A DNA stretch of 64,000 nucleotides from positions 496,001-560,000 of the forward strand of contig JAJIRX010000500.1 in assembly GCA_023853785.1 (NCBI GenBank). Direction: 5' to 3'. The number at the start of each line of letters is the position of its first letter. Positions within the stretch are counted from its first letter, which is position 1. Origin of the DNA: Psilocybe azurescens (lineage: Eukaryota; Basidiomycota; Agaricomycetes; Agaricales; Agrocybaceae). The notes beneath the pieces were generated by a model. That model was not told the DNA's origin. It searched no databases and worked only from the letters and a program-made list of their open reading frames with translations. Below, one piece after another: positions 35,501 through 48,859 of this stretch. The position numbers and the translations under genes were made by a program.

Positions 35501-36748
35501 TATGGCCGCACGGAATCTGCTCGGATATACCAATGAAAAGATCACCAACGCTGAAGGTCGTCTCCTTTTCCACGTGAGGTTCTTCATGAGTACCGGGGTT
35601 CAGAACACGAGCAACAGGCTTTGATGGGGGTGTTGATGGCGATGACGAAGCAGAGGGGTCGGATGGTGCGATCAGCTTGGTGAACACTCCATGATAAAAT
35701 GTGTTTGTCGCGTGAACCGGTTTTAACTGGGCTAAAGTCTTTGGAGAAACAAGTGCAAGTAGTTCAGACCCTGAAATTTCCGGAAATGTTGTATTCTGAA
35801 CCAATCGAAATGGGAGTACTCGTAATACTTCATAGTCGGTGTCAACAGGAGTGGTAGGCATCTTCGAGTTATCGTTGATAGAGTGCATTGTGTTGAGTGT
35901 TCCATTTTCTTTGAGACTAGGGTTTGTTGTAACAATATCTTTCTTTCGGTGTAGCTTTGGGGCAATACTGACTTCGGTGTTCGTTGTAAAAAGTAGCGCA
36001 TTTCCTCTGGAAGGATCAAGGCTAGCTGTATATGACTTCAATATATAGCCTATGAGGTATATGGGTAAAGTGCTGGTTCACTCACTAACTCGTAGTCTGA
36101 CCCGAGTCCTCCCTAATACCCACACGTCTATTTCTTGTCCAATTTTCGCGACCCTAACTTGCGAAAGAAGAGTAGATTCAACATGAGACGCATGTATTTC
36201 CTGGGATAGAGTAAGTCTGGGTTTAGTCATCAAATAGACGCAACATACAATGATCTCCCAGTCATCGGATGTTAGAGGTTCTGTTCCGACAGATTTCGCG
36301 TGTGGAAGATCATGCAAAAGTCCAATCTCAACCTGGAATGTTCAGAACCTCAGAAAAGTCCGATACTGCAAGAAATATTGACGCACTAGATCTCCTTGGG
36401 ACAACCCAAGACCATGTGCATATTGCGGATCCATTTCAATTGTTTCGAAACCACCATCGCCTGATTGTGCGGCGTTGAAATGAGCGAGAGAAGACGCCGA
36501 AGCCATTCCTGTCCATCCAACGTAGACCTCAATTCGCTCTTGCGGAGTCTTTGCGTCCGCATTGGCCACGAGAGTAAGATGCACCGCAAGATGTTGAGGT
36601 CGCTAATAGGGCTCGTCAGGAACCGATACATGTCCTCCCACTTCGAACTCACGATACTTCGCTCTACCAACGGTCCATATATCGATATTGGCAAATTGAC
36701 TAGGGAAGACCGAAGGGAAACGAAATGAATTCGAGCTCTCTTTGGCAT
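32594..36748 (-). CDS. PEX1: Peroxisome biogenesis AAA ATPase PEX1
   Basis: With PEX6, PEX1 forms the peroxisomal motor that extracts ubiquitinated PEX5. The start ATG at 36748 gives [20 protein letters not shown], the typical N-terminal fold, followed by [20 protein letters not shown] and [16 protein letters not shown]. The first AAA module has Walker [10 protein letters not shown] and a weak Walker [10 protein letters not shown], which lacks the glutamate. The second has [42 protein letters not shown] and [20 protein letters not shown]. This pattern, with an active D2 and a degenerate D1 Walker B, is usual for PEX1. Many introns of about 50-60 bp are present. The end reads [15 protein letters not shown], then NRATLG and the stop at 32594. 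It diverges from the LysM gene across 364 bp. Confidence 0.9.
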
Positions 36749-37112
36749 TGCTGCTGAGTGTGGGGTATAACAAATGGAAGGGAGACAAGAGAAGAGAGCT
36801 AGCTGCTAAATTGCACTATGTTTAACCGGCGATTGGAGGCGACTATTCACGTGCTGTGAGAACCTGGCCAGGTGATGGAGCCGTGCAACTTTATTATTTA
36901 AGGTAACACTGGTACTCGCATTCATGACATTTCATGTCTCTGTCGGCATCAGCTGGTGATTATTATTGATAACTTTTGCCTGACCTATCTTGTGTTCGAC
37001 TGGAACTTCTGCCAGTACCGGATCTTCTTCCTTGACGATCTTACCCCACTGCTAACTGTTACTCCTACTGCGACTCGGCGCTTCTAGTACGTATACGTGA
37101 TACTCAATTACT
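36749..37112. promoter_or_regulatory. Divergent promoter region, PEX1 / LysM gene
   Basis: This 364 bp lies between two opposite start codons. A TTATTTAAGG box lies at about 36894-36903. No other motif is supportable; the role is inferred from layout. Confidence 0.4.
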
Positions 37113-38307
37113 ATGGCCTCAAGTTTCCTCGACCAGAACACCACGCTGTGTCTCGCATGTTCGTCTTCTTTACCCCCCTCAAAAGGTACTGCATCATTCA
37201 GCAGGGCCAATTCGATACACATTACACATTGCTGTCAGAGACCCATTTGCCCCTCGTGTATATCATCTAATCCACGGCTGGCGAGGTACAATCCCTGTTT
37301 GGCATGTCTCGGAGGTGTAGATGTCATATCTGCATCTAGCTCTTTCCCTGACCAGAAGGGCAAGGCCCCTGTATCGCCCGGCGCGGGTCCAAGGTCCAAT
37401 TTGGACGGATCCCTGGGAGATCAGGATACTTTCGTTCTAGGCGACGATGAAGATGAAGACGATGATTTGAGTGAACATGATCATACCACACGAGATATTG
37501 TTGCTCCACCACCGCCTTACGATCCTGTTTCTGGACTTTTTGGTGACTCAACTGTACCCGCGCAGATGTCCGAGGATGCATTCCAATTGTCTTCGCAAAT
37601 CCCTATCGGGGTTCAAAATCGAGTACAGTCAAGGATTCCGAGTTGCATCCCACCGTCTCGGAGGATTCTACGAGAACGACACCTTACAAATATTATCTCA
37701 ACCGGAAAGATACACTACAAGGGATAGCCCTCCGGTTTGGCTTAGATGTGAGCTTATTCATTGACAGAATCAATCGTTCGTCGAACTGATCGCTTCGGGT
37801 TTGAAGGGACATGAAATTTGCAGGATGAATAACCTGCCACCTAGCATCTTACGAACGACGCCCCATCTTCTACATACACGTTCTTTTCTTCTACTTCCCC
37901 CTTCCGCCAAACCACATCCATCATTGACAATGAGCACGGCTGAGGAGAACATAGTCAAAGCGAAATTAGTAAGAGAGAGGGCGGAGAAGAAGTTACAAAT
38001 ACTCACCAAAGAGGCAGATTGGCGCATTGCAAAGGCATATGTAGCCCTTGCAGATGACGCTCAAGAACAAGAGAGCTTCTCAGCCAAGCGGAAGGAGATT
38101 GGATCAAGTCAGGACCATAGCCAGATTGCAACTTCAAGCAAGATGGGATTAGAAGCTTTGGCTGTCGAGCAATATTTGGATGACGAAGAATGGGAAGCAG
38201 GGGAGCGTCGTGCTGGTCGAGGTATTCAAGTTTTGCCGTTCCTGTTTACAGATGGTAGGAAGACACGGGAGACAAATGAGAGACAATGGTGGGGATGTAA
38301 AGCATGA
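37113..38307 (+). CDS. LysM-domain protein with N-terminal zinc-binding-like motif
   Basis: The N-terminus from the ATG at 37113 has paired cysteines: CLAC, then HCCQRPICPSC about 30 residues on, then NPCLAC, a pattern that suggests a small zinc module. An acidic disordered linker follows (LGDDEDEDDDLSEHD). The LysM domain reads YKYYLNRKDTLQGIALRFGL, then an intron, then GHEICRMNNLPPS. A helical tail follows (KAKLVRERAEKKLQILTKEA; ALAVEQYLDDEEWEAGERRA) and ends at 38307. There is no signal peptide, so it is probably intracellular, unlike secreted chitin-binding LysM effectors. One G is missing in the G4 run at 37608-37611; adding it joins PIG to GSKSSTVKDSELHPTVSEDS and the LysM frame. Function is unknown. 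Confidence 0.75.
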
Positions 38308-38745
38308 GTGCGTAGAACTGTGTCTGTGCATTAGAAGTACATTTGTATCTGGTCTACAGTCTGTTACATTTATTCTAGGTTTTTAGTCCTTTCTTTCTGA
38401 CCATATGTAATACCGAAGTCGACCTTGAGTCGACTCGCTGGTGGCTGGAAACCCCGAACGGTGTTGCTTTCCTTCCTCATCGATGAGAAGGCAGTGCCAA
38501 AAGCGGCATGGGTGATTTCGAATTTAAACCGTGAGACCCGGAGTAGATATTTACAGTACGGATGAGTACGCATGGCAGGGACTAGAAGTATACGAACATT
38601 AATTCTCATTAATACTATATAATGAGCAATTTTCAACTTGAAGTAATTAATTTTGAATAAAGTCCTCAGTATCTGATTCCTCAAGACTATATAGTAGAAA
38701 AATATAGTAGTGGCAACGTCCATAGTGCCTAAAATACAAGATGTC
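38308..38745. other. Convergent 3' spacer
   Basis: This 438 bp lies between the ends of the LysM gene and the membrane protein gene. It is AT-rich from 38590 on. No gene is visible. Confidence 0.4.
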
Positions 38746-39699
38746 CTAATGGTATTCGTTCCAAACTTCCGACAGAGATACAAAATCATCTAAGAGGGTG
38801 GACATTCTGCTACACCTTGTTGCTTGCATTGTTTCCCCAAATAAATTTTGATGAACGTGCCCAAATGAATTTGCACCGTCGGCATAGGGGTACTGGGGGT
38901 TGGGTTGGGCCAAGGGGAAGCTTTCGTCATGAGGGTTAACGGCCTGGTAGATTGGTTGTGTTTGCGGGAAGGATCTCGAGGCACGTAATTTCTCGATCTT
39001 CTGATGCTCTAGGCGCTTGGTGTATTGGTAGACGATATAGCATGCATCTAAGATAAGTGATACTTTCAGTCAAAAGGGCACAATAATACTAATGAATGGG
39101 GAATACTGACAAGCATGTATGAGAATGGGAACAATGATAGAAGCCAGCATGGCACCCTGTGGAACACGCTTGTAGGCATCCAAGGACTTGCAATACGCAA
39201 CCCTATTGGGTTCAGCAGACCCGTTGATGCATTGTTCGAGAGTTTGGCCTCGTGTGCGATAGAAGGTAACCAGGTACCAGATGCTGCTTCCGACCTCGAG
39301 ACCGAAAACAACACAAAGTAGGATGTAGAAGCTCTTCACAAAGCCATTCTTCTTGAAAAGAGCACCAAAGAATCTACGGCGTTCTCAGTATCCCAATATT
39401 ACAGTAGTAGAGAAAAGATTTTTACCCTAAAAGGCCCACTAGAGCGGCGAATGTGTAAATCGCGGCGACAACAATAACGGTGGTTTTCATTGTTTGAGTT
39501 ATGGTCGATACTATAGTTATATATGAGAAAACAAACCAAATGACAAGACGACAGACTTACAATCGGTTCCGTTTTGTCGAGCCAACGACAATGCATACCA
39601 AAGAAGACCAGCAAGTGCTCCACAGAAAAAGAACTGGCAGAAGGATATTACGATCACACCTAGTCTGAGAGGAAGGCAACACAAGAACTTGGCGGCCAT
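38746..39699 (-). CDS. Small multi-span membrane protein, unknown
   Basis: I do not recognise a named family. The start ATG at 39699 gives MAAKFLCCLPLRLGVIVISF, at once a membrane segment with a CC pair that could be lipid-modified. Four hydrophobic segments are visible: LRLGVIVISFCQFFFCGALA; TTVIVVAAIYTFAALVGLLG; FYILLCVVFGLEVGSSIWYL; and MLASIIVPILIHACYIVYQY. Between the last two is a loop with two cysteines (EQCINGSAEPNRVAYCKSLD). The cytosolic tail is short and rich in Pro and Gln (PQTQPIYQAVNPHDESFPLA) and ends SLSEVWNEYH at 38746. Four exons join across short introns. The topology resembles a four-span tetraspan-like basidiomycete protein; the role is unknown. Confidence 0.7.
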
Positions 39700-41307
39700 T
39701 TTGAACACGAGGGATGTGGGTGGGGATAAAGTGTAAGGTTACGAAGGAGGGCTGTTATATACTCTGTTATTCACTGGCACCGGAGCAGCCGACTTTGAGA
39801 GGCGTAGGGCGACCGTCAAAGTACCAGCGTTGCTGTGGTGTGCATATGTGCATTTTGTATAATGCACCGCATCACCATTGGCAGGTTAGCCGAGAGAAGT
39901 TCTTCATAGTACTAGCTTTGGCCTCGATGGTCAGGGGCGATGCGCATTCTCTGCTGCGGCAAGCGGTGTATCCATCGTTTTAACGGGTGAAAAGGCTTGG
40001 AAATATCGAATTAGATCAAGGTCTTGGCCAAGCTTGGCTAATAAGGATCTAAGGTACGGCAAACTAGGGCAAACTACGGCAGTGCAGCTTCTTTTGTACC
40101 CGCCAATGCCAGTGCCCACTGCCGCCATCCTCCGCTATCCCAATTAGGGTTTTAAGATTACCTTTTGTGATAGCCAATCAATTGCACACCAGTTGGCCTC
40201 AAAAGTTACTTCAGAAAAAAACATCTCAGTCTGATTCTGGAGGGTCTGCTGAAGACAAGATCGTGATCACCTATGTGGTGGCATTAAGGCTGCTAGGTCT
40301 GTTTAGTTTGCTTTGAGGCGTCCGCTTGATTGTTACAGCATTAAAGTAAATAGCTCTTCAAAGGTAAATACTAAGGGCTAGCAACTTGAAAGGATGAGAT
40401 GAAGTGGGAAAATACTACCACTGGTAAAATTTCTCACGCTGCTACCAGTGCTACTTACGCAGCATGCCAACTCTACTTACCCTATCCAGATAAAAAATTT
40501 GACTGTTGCGAAATCCAGTTATCACAGGCTCACTGTGGACTGGTGTATAGGGATGGTAGAAAGCTGTTGAAGCATTGGGAATTATAAGTGCACTGCTCGA
40601 AAGACACGGAGGAATTCGCGATAACATGTTAGCATTAAGATCATCACCAATCGCTACTTTGGAAACAAGTGCACTCAGAGCTTAGCTTAGACAGAAAAAG
40701 ACGGATATTTCTAACGCCGTGGGTGCTATCTTCTTGGTTAGGCAGAGCGCACAAAAAACCTTTATAGGAGTCTCGACGTACAACAGCATAAAATATAAAC
40801 GTTAAGTTACAGATAAATACAGTCTGTGTTCCCGCTTCGTGTTTATACTGGACGTTTGGGTATGTCCTGGTATGTCGTTTTGACTCTGAGTCACCGCTCG
40901 GTCGATGGCATGTGAGTAATCGATCGGGGAATGATACATATCAGCGCTCATCATCCCAAATCATCATTGGCGAGCGCGCCTTCAGACTCCGCCGGAGTTC
41001 ACCGACTCATGAGCTGACCCTTCCCCGCAAATAAATCATAGAAGAGACACATGTAAATCAATGAACCGGCCTGTCCAACCCATCAGAGAGATTTTCAATG
41101 CATACTGTCGTTTTTAATGATTATATCGGATGGATAGGAAGTAAAACTTGGGGCACAGATACCATCTTGGCATGGCAGTGCTGTGTATTTGTGCGGGCTT
41201 GTCCTTGATCGTCGGACAGATGAAGATCGATTTGTGTAATGAACGTTCTCTAGTAGACCCTATCCTACATTGTACAATAGCGCGCGTCTCTTTCCATTAC
41301 ATCCACC
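39700..41307. other. Intergenic region upstream of the MAP kinase
   Basis: There is no supportable gene in 1.6 kb; the longest frame (40399-40587, plus) is 62 codons without a domain. A short direct repeat (GGCAAACTA, then GGCAAACTA again) lies at about 40058-40076. The 3' part is the promoter of the MAP kinase and contains CGAGCGCGCC and paired CATCATCCCAAATCATCATT words at 40950-40990. Confidence 0.4.
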
Positions 41308-43139
<1,832 letters not shown>

Positions 43140-43412
43140 AGCCCAACCTTCACCTATCATGGATTCATAAATATACTAGACAATCTAACGTTTCATGAAC
43201 AACCCTTCTTGAGATCGATAATACTTGCTTTGTGTGTCAGAATTCATCGTCATCGGATAGTGCTAGTAGTTTTCGGAAATTTGTAAATATAACACACCTG
43301 TCATGTAGGCACTTCGCTAATCAAGATTCAATTCGAGATGAAGATATTTGGGAGATTGATTAATACATGGCCGAAGTGTGTAGCCGAACAATTGTCCAAT
43401 GATCCTAAGAAT

Positions 43413-45999
43413 TTAGTGTTCGTCGTCGTCTTCACTTACACTTTCCGATGGGTTGTCTTCCTCTTGCCCATCTACACTTGAATCGACGGATATACCTTTG
43501 GCGTTGTTAATAAAGGATTTAACCTTCTCTAAATCCTTTCCAAGACCGTCTGTACTTTCCACACCTCCGCTTACATCTACTGCCCACGGTTGCACATACG
43601 CAACAGCGCCTGCCACGTTGTCTGGTGTTAATCCCCCAGCAAGGATAATGGGTAATGGGAAGGCCGACTGTTGGATGGGGTGGCCTGTCTCTGGTGTCGG
43701 TGTATTAGTTAAGTCTTCGCCACCTTGCACCGACCCGTTCTGGGGAACTGTAGCTTTCTTTGCATACGAAGTATTCGCCACTATTTCACCGTCTACCACA
43801 ACTTTCCGGGCCAAGTCCCAGTCCACGACCTTCCCTGATCCACCGCTGACCCCACTTCCATCTTCTCTCAAACTGTCGAGAAGGAGATACTGATGAGCTC
43901 CCCACGGGTGATGTTTTCAATCCCCTTTCCAGATTTGCCTACGTGGAAAACGCGAATGACGGGAACGGGAATGTGGTGTGCCCAGTCTGTGGGCTCCGAT
44001 CCGTGCAGTTGGACGATATCGAGTTGAACTTCAGCCACAGTCTGGAGAATAGCCTCCAAAGTAGCATTCTGGAAGACACCAACCAACAGAGGACGAGGGT
44101 TTGTAGATGAAAAGCGAGTGGCTTGTGTTGTAAACCAAGGGGTATTCTTTTCGTCGATTTCCTCAACTTGTTCTGACGTCGGTGCCCGGAAACGCAGGTC
44201 CCGAATGGATTGCGATACCTCCTTAGCCGCTTCAACCGTGATGGCACGCTTGGAGTTCTTCGCGAACATCAAGCCGAGCATATCTGCCCCAGCTGCGGCG
44301 ACTAATAGCGCTTCCTGCTTGGTCCTGATCCCGCAGATTTTAACCAAAGGCGGCTTGGATCGCCATGCTGGGGGTTGTGGCGCAGATGGAGGAATTGAAA
44401 ATAGCTCGCGGACAAACGCAGCAGTGTCTTTGGCGCGCATCAAGCTCTCTCCAATCAGAACGGCGCCTACACCCTCGGATGCGTAGCGTTGGACATCCCC
44501 TGCGGTCGAGATACCGCTCAAAGCGCACAAGATGACGTCTTTTCCTTTGACCATATCACTGAGTCGGCTCGTTGTACCCATATCTACCTGGAAGTCGTGC
44601 AGATTTCGGTTGTTGACTCCAATCACCTTGGCTTGCAGCGAAAGAGCAACCTCCATCTCTTTTGCGTTGTTGACTTCAACCAGAGGCTCCATATTGAGCT
44701 CCAAGCTGAAGGCATAGAGATCTCTGAGCAATGGTTCTGGGAGCATGCTGACGATTAGAAGGATGGTGTCTGCGCCCCATAAACGAGCCTCCAGAATCTG
44801 ATATCGACTCAAGATGAAGTCTTTTCTCAGGATAGCTGGTCGATTAGGAAGGTGAGCGACACTGAGGCGAGCATGTAGCATGTCCTGTAACGATCCTAGG
44901 AACCATTTTGGCTCTGTTAAAACGGAAATCGTATGTGCGCCTGAAAGTGCGTAGATCAATGCCTGTTTCGCCGGAGAGGTCGATACGGAAATCGGGCCCT
45001 TGGAAGGAGATGCCCGCTTGATTTCAGCAAATAGTGAAGGTTGTCCGGGAACAGTCTGTTTTATGCGAGAAACGAAAGAAATAAGAGGCGGTGCGATGTT
45101 GAGTGAAAGTAATGTCTCTAAATCAGCCAATGTTGTTCCTGGGGTATTTTGAGCTAGTGCAACGTCGGCGAGTCTCTGAGCATAGATTCTTTCCAAAATA
45201 GTCGGCACTTTAGCTGTTACTCCTGGCTTTGAGATGATTTCGGGGAAAGCGCTTCAAAAGGGAATGGGGGAGTGTGTTATCCAATACCCGGGCTTCTGGA
45301 TTTTCTGCCCATAATCCTCCACGAAGAGAAAGGAAGTTTCGGATGAGATCATTGCCTCCCTCACTTAGGATGCTCTCAGGGTGGTATTGAACCGCCTCGA
45401 CAGTGTACTTCCTATGGCGCACACCCATGATAACTCCAGATTCTTCCGTCGCCGAGGTAATGGCCAGCTCAGCTGGGAGTGTGGTATGCTCTGCGCTTAG
45501 AGAATGGTATCGGATCGACTTGATGCCTTGAGGGACCCCTCTGAAGCATCCTCGGTCGTCGTGTCGTATACCGCTGACTTTTCCATGCATAATCTCTCCA
45601 GCATATCTGAAATAAGTTGATGTTATCCTTCTAGTGACTGGAGTTCTGTTCAATGTATGAACGGGTCACTTACGCAATCTTTCCACCATACAGATCCACG
45701 AGGCATTCCAACCCCATACACACTCCCAGAACAGGGACTTTGCCTTGGAAGTATTTGATCGCGGCATTGGAGATGCCTGAGTCGGTCTGAGGATGTCCTG
45801 GACCTGGTGAGATAACAAGGGACTTGATCTGGAGTTGGGGGAATAAGGAAGGTGATATAGCATCGTTTCGAATTACAGTAACTTCAGCGCCTTGAAGACA
45901 AAGTTGTTGATAGAGATTCCAAGTAAATGAGTCGAAATTGTCGATCATGAGAACATCGAGTTGCCTAGTCAGATTTTGTGGTAACTTTTCTGAGGCCAT
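43413..45999 (-). CDS. TRP1: Trifunctional tryptophan enzyme: GATase - IGPS - PRAI
   Basis: The three domains supply glutamine amidotransferase for anthranilate synthase, indole-3-glycerol-phosphate synthase and phosphoribosylanthranilate isomerase. Domain order is the fungal fusion. GATase has [15 protein letters not shown], the nucleophile in [11 protein letters not shown] and YHPESI. IGPS has [14 protein letters not shown] and [16 protein letters not shown] has [12 protein letters not shown] and ends [19 protein letters not shown]. The start ATG at 45999 gives [10 protein letters not shown]; one clear intron lies in the GATase part. Three homopolymer deficits break the frame: G5 at 45266-45270 and G4 at 45242-45245 in the linker, and C4 at 43900-43903 in PRAI. 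Correcting them gives [13 protein letters not shown] and [18 protein letters not shown]. An atypical intron could replace the first two, but the linker reading favours missing bases. Confidence 0.9.
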
Positions 46000-46316
46000 G
46001 CTGTCTACGTAGAGAAAGAGACTCGCGACTTAGTCGAAGAGTTGAGCAGAGGAATGAGGTGCCAATGAGGTGCTCTAATATAGGTCCCTCTGCAATGATC
46101 AGTGATCTGCTTTTTCATCAACGTGACATTTCAAAATTCATCCGGTCAATGATTTCTAATTTAGGATTAGCCCCTAATTGATACAGAATCCGAATAGCAC
46201 AAACACGACAAAATACATTTAACTCGGTTCGCTTTCATTTGGCTTTCATACATTGTAACGAGAGAAATAGCGCTGTTCGGGGGTGTATTGAAAATGAAAA
46301 CCTTCAAATTACCTCC
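46000..46316. other. Spacer between carboxypeptidase 3' end and TRP1 promoter
   Basis: This 317 bp spacer is AT-rich, without a gene or a visible TGACTCA general-control site. Confidence 0.35.
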
Positions 46317-48859
46317 CTAACTAGAAGGAGAAGCTTGCCTTCCGAGAAGGAAGGATATGGTGTTGTACGCGGCCCATGGAACAAATTCTACACAAGAAGA
46401 GGCATTAGCTGCTGCACTCGTAGTAATATCGAAACACGCACGCGGAGTCATATGCCCACTAAAGTAGAATTCGACAACTGTGAAATAGCAACCGACTAGG
46501 TTAGAAACTGGACGCCGTTTTGAGTGCTCAAGACTTACAAGTAAGTTTTCGCTCCGTGTGCATATTGCCGAAAACACCCATGTTCTTCACAGTGAAACTC
46601 TCATCCTTGATGGGAGTGTGAAATCCTTGAGCACCTCCCCAAGTCATGTTTCTAGAACGTCGACCATGAGGAATTAAGATGTCGCAAGTATTAGACACCT
46701 ACTGAATTGCGATGCGTGTTCCTTCTGCTACCAAAATGAAATCCTGCCTTGAGCTTTTAGAAACAGACTTCAACACGCAAGAGCTCGAGAATAACGCACA
46801 GCAAGCCCATGTACAATCACGGTTCTGACGGATTTGTCGATAACATTAGGCAGGACACTCAGAGTGGAGGGAATAGATGTATCGCTTCCCGGTCCGCCAG
46901 TGGCAGGATCAATGTAGACCGAATTGTCCGTGCAGGAGCTCCAGTCTATGTGTGGGGCGTGAATAGCATCTTGGACCTAATTTATTTCGGCTCAAAATTC
47001 GAGTATATTAACCAACGTAAAATGTTTCTTACATCAGTGCTATAATTATACCCTGTGAGTTAACATTCTCCAGCAATATTAAGATGTGCGTACCGATTGA
47101 AGTAAATGAATTGCTGCGTATCACGAGGGAATCCAAGAACACTCCCTGCACAACAGCGTTTGGTCATTTTTACTTGTGATTCGAGGAGACGGACTGACAA
47201 AGATTGGGAAATGTATCGGATACTCTGATAGGATATGTTCAGTTTATTGTGACGTCTGAATGAACACTCTTACCTGTACACATCGAAGACTGGGTTCAAC
47301 CTATGGAGTCTGGCTTAACAAAGACAAGAAGATGAGGATTATGGAACGTACACGCCAATTGCCCTTTGGATGGGACTATGCATTCGACAAGCTGCTGTTG
47401 TCCTGAATGTCCCATTTGTCCCAACAAGAGGAAGTTGGCCAGCAGGGGGTAGGTGACAAATTTGTCAAGGTAATCAGTATATCCACAGCTGTCCGATATT
47501 TGCTGCAATTCTGCCCAGAAAGAGCTATTGAATGGGAACAAATTCTTGTTCGCCTATTATGCGTTTAGATCGTAAAAAGCTTCGAGTTTAAGGATGCCGT
47601 ATTACTCGCCTGGGCAAAGCGAAGAGCAGGAATATCTTGCTGCACGGTACCGTATGAAAGAGATGGATCAGCAATCCATATACCTTTCAGGGATAATTCG
47701 AGACCAGGGTGTTCGTAAATCCAGTTAGCGATATAAGGAACGTCTATTTAATCAAAACGTCAGCGAAACATAAAGCAAAAGATGGTGAGGGGCTTACAAA
47801 ACCCGGCATACTGAAGCATCATTCATCACTACGATTTTAGTTGCGCTGCAATCAAACTCTCCAAGGAAGACTTACGCTTTCTCCAGTAAGCCACAGATTA
47901 TTTCCCTTGAGCTCGCTGAAGACTTCCAAGAATTGCTCGAGGAAACCCATCAATTGTTCACCTAATTCATCATCGTTGGAGATGCTGGGAGCTCCTTGGC
48001 TAAATCCAGTCTATCGCATAGTTGTAAATACCGGGTGAACTTCGGGAACGAATGCAAGCTCCTTACCCCGACAGGTTGTTCTACCCAAAGCACATGAGAT
48101 AGATTTGTCCAAGACCAAGGATTTCTTTATATGGACCAACGCTCAGATGTGAAAAAGTATAGGAAAGGCAAACTTACGGAGTAGGCGCCGATTGACCCCA
48201 GGACCAAGCTGCAGTAACGTTTGTCAATAACAGTTGTAACCGAAAGGATAAATATTGTTACAGATAGGTCCATTTTCTTGCAAGAAACCTTCCAAAGAGG
48301 AGCACCCAGGCCCACCTATCGAGGATTCAGAACGGCACACAAAGAACACAAGGCGTGGTTAGATTTTACCGTTGGTCCAAAATGTCAAATCTTTAGTGTC
48401 AGACGGGTTATTGGCAGGCCAGAACCTTCAAGTGAATGTCAGTGTTATACTGTGGTACAGTTTTTTTTACAACTTACCAGAAGAACAGCTTTCTTGTTTC
48501 GTTTTTGGCTCCTGAAATAGGCATTAAACCTGACCAGGAAGGTCCAGCATCGAAGTCGACTTCAAACGATACGTGAGTCGATAATAAACTGATACAAGTA
48601 ACTGACTGACCATCGGGTATTTTCGTTCCATCGACGAGAAATTTCTTTGCAGCGGGGTTTTGAAAGTAACAGTAGAACCCTTCGCAGGACTGCCCGGAGG
48701 TTTTTTCGCGGAGTCCATCAAGTTGGCTAGACGGTTCATCTGCTCCCGTTGTATGTTGAGGGCATTTTGCATGCCATCAACAGTAGCATCATCGCCCTGA
48801 GATAGGACTACCTGAAGACACGCAGACAGAGCCAGCAGGCCTGAAAGCAAAAGACGCAT
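46317..48859 (-). CDS. Secreted serine carboxypeptidase, S10 family
   Basis: This enzyme removes C-terminal residues from peptides, probably outside the cell or in the vacuole. The start ATG at 48859 gives a signal peptide (MRLLLSGLLALSACLQVVLS). Family motifs follow: VDFDAGPSWSGLMPISGAKN, LTFWTNGGPGCSSLEGFLQE, WTNLSHVLWVEQPVG, EVFSELKGNNLWLTGES|YAG with the catalytic Ser next to an intron, VPYIANWIYEHPGL, NMTWGGAQGF, and the catalytic His in GHMTPQFVPWAAYNTISFLL. There are many short introns. One base is missing in G4T4 at 48654-48661; adding it gives VTFKNPAAKKFLVDGTKIPD, which matches the family. A diverged copy of its late region may lie upstream (about 49440-49540). Confidence 0.88.

Noticed and set aside
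40399..40587. Small gene upstream of the MAP kinase
   Set aside because: 62 codons, no domain, and no sign of splicing to other exons.
43860..43970. A 53-nt intron (GTAGGC...ATCAG) in the PRAI domain instead of a missing base
   Set aside because: It would delete conserved residues before HQYLLLDS; the single-base correction gives a family-like reading.
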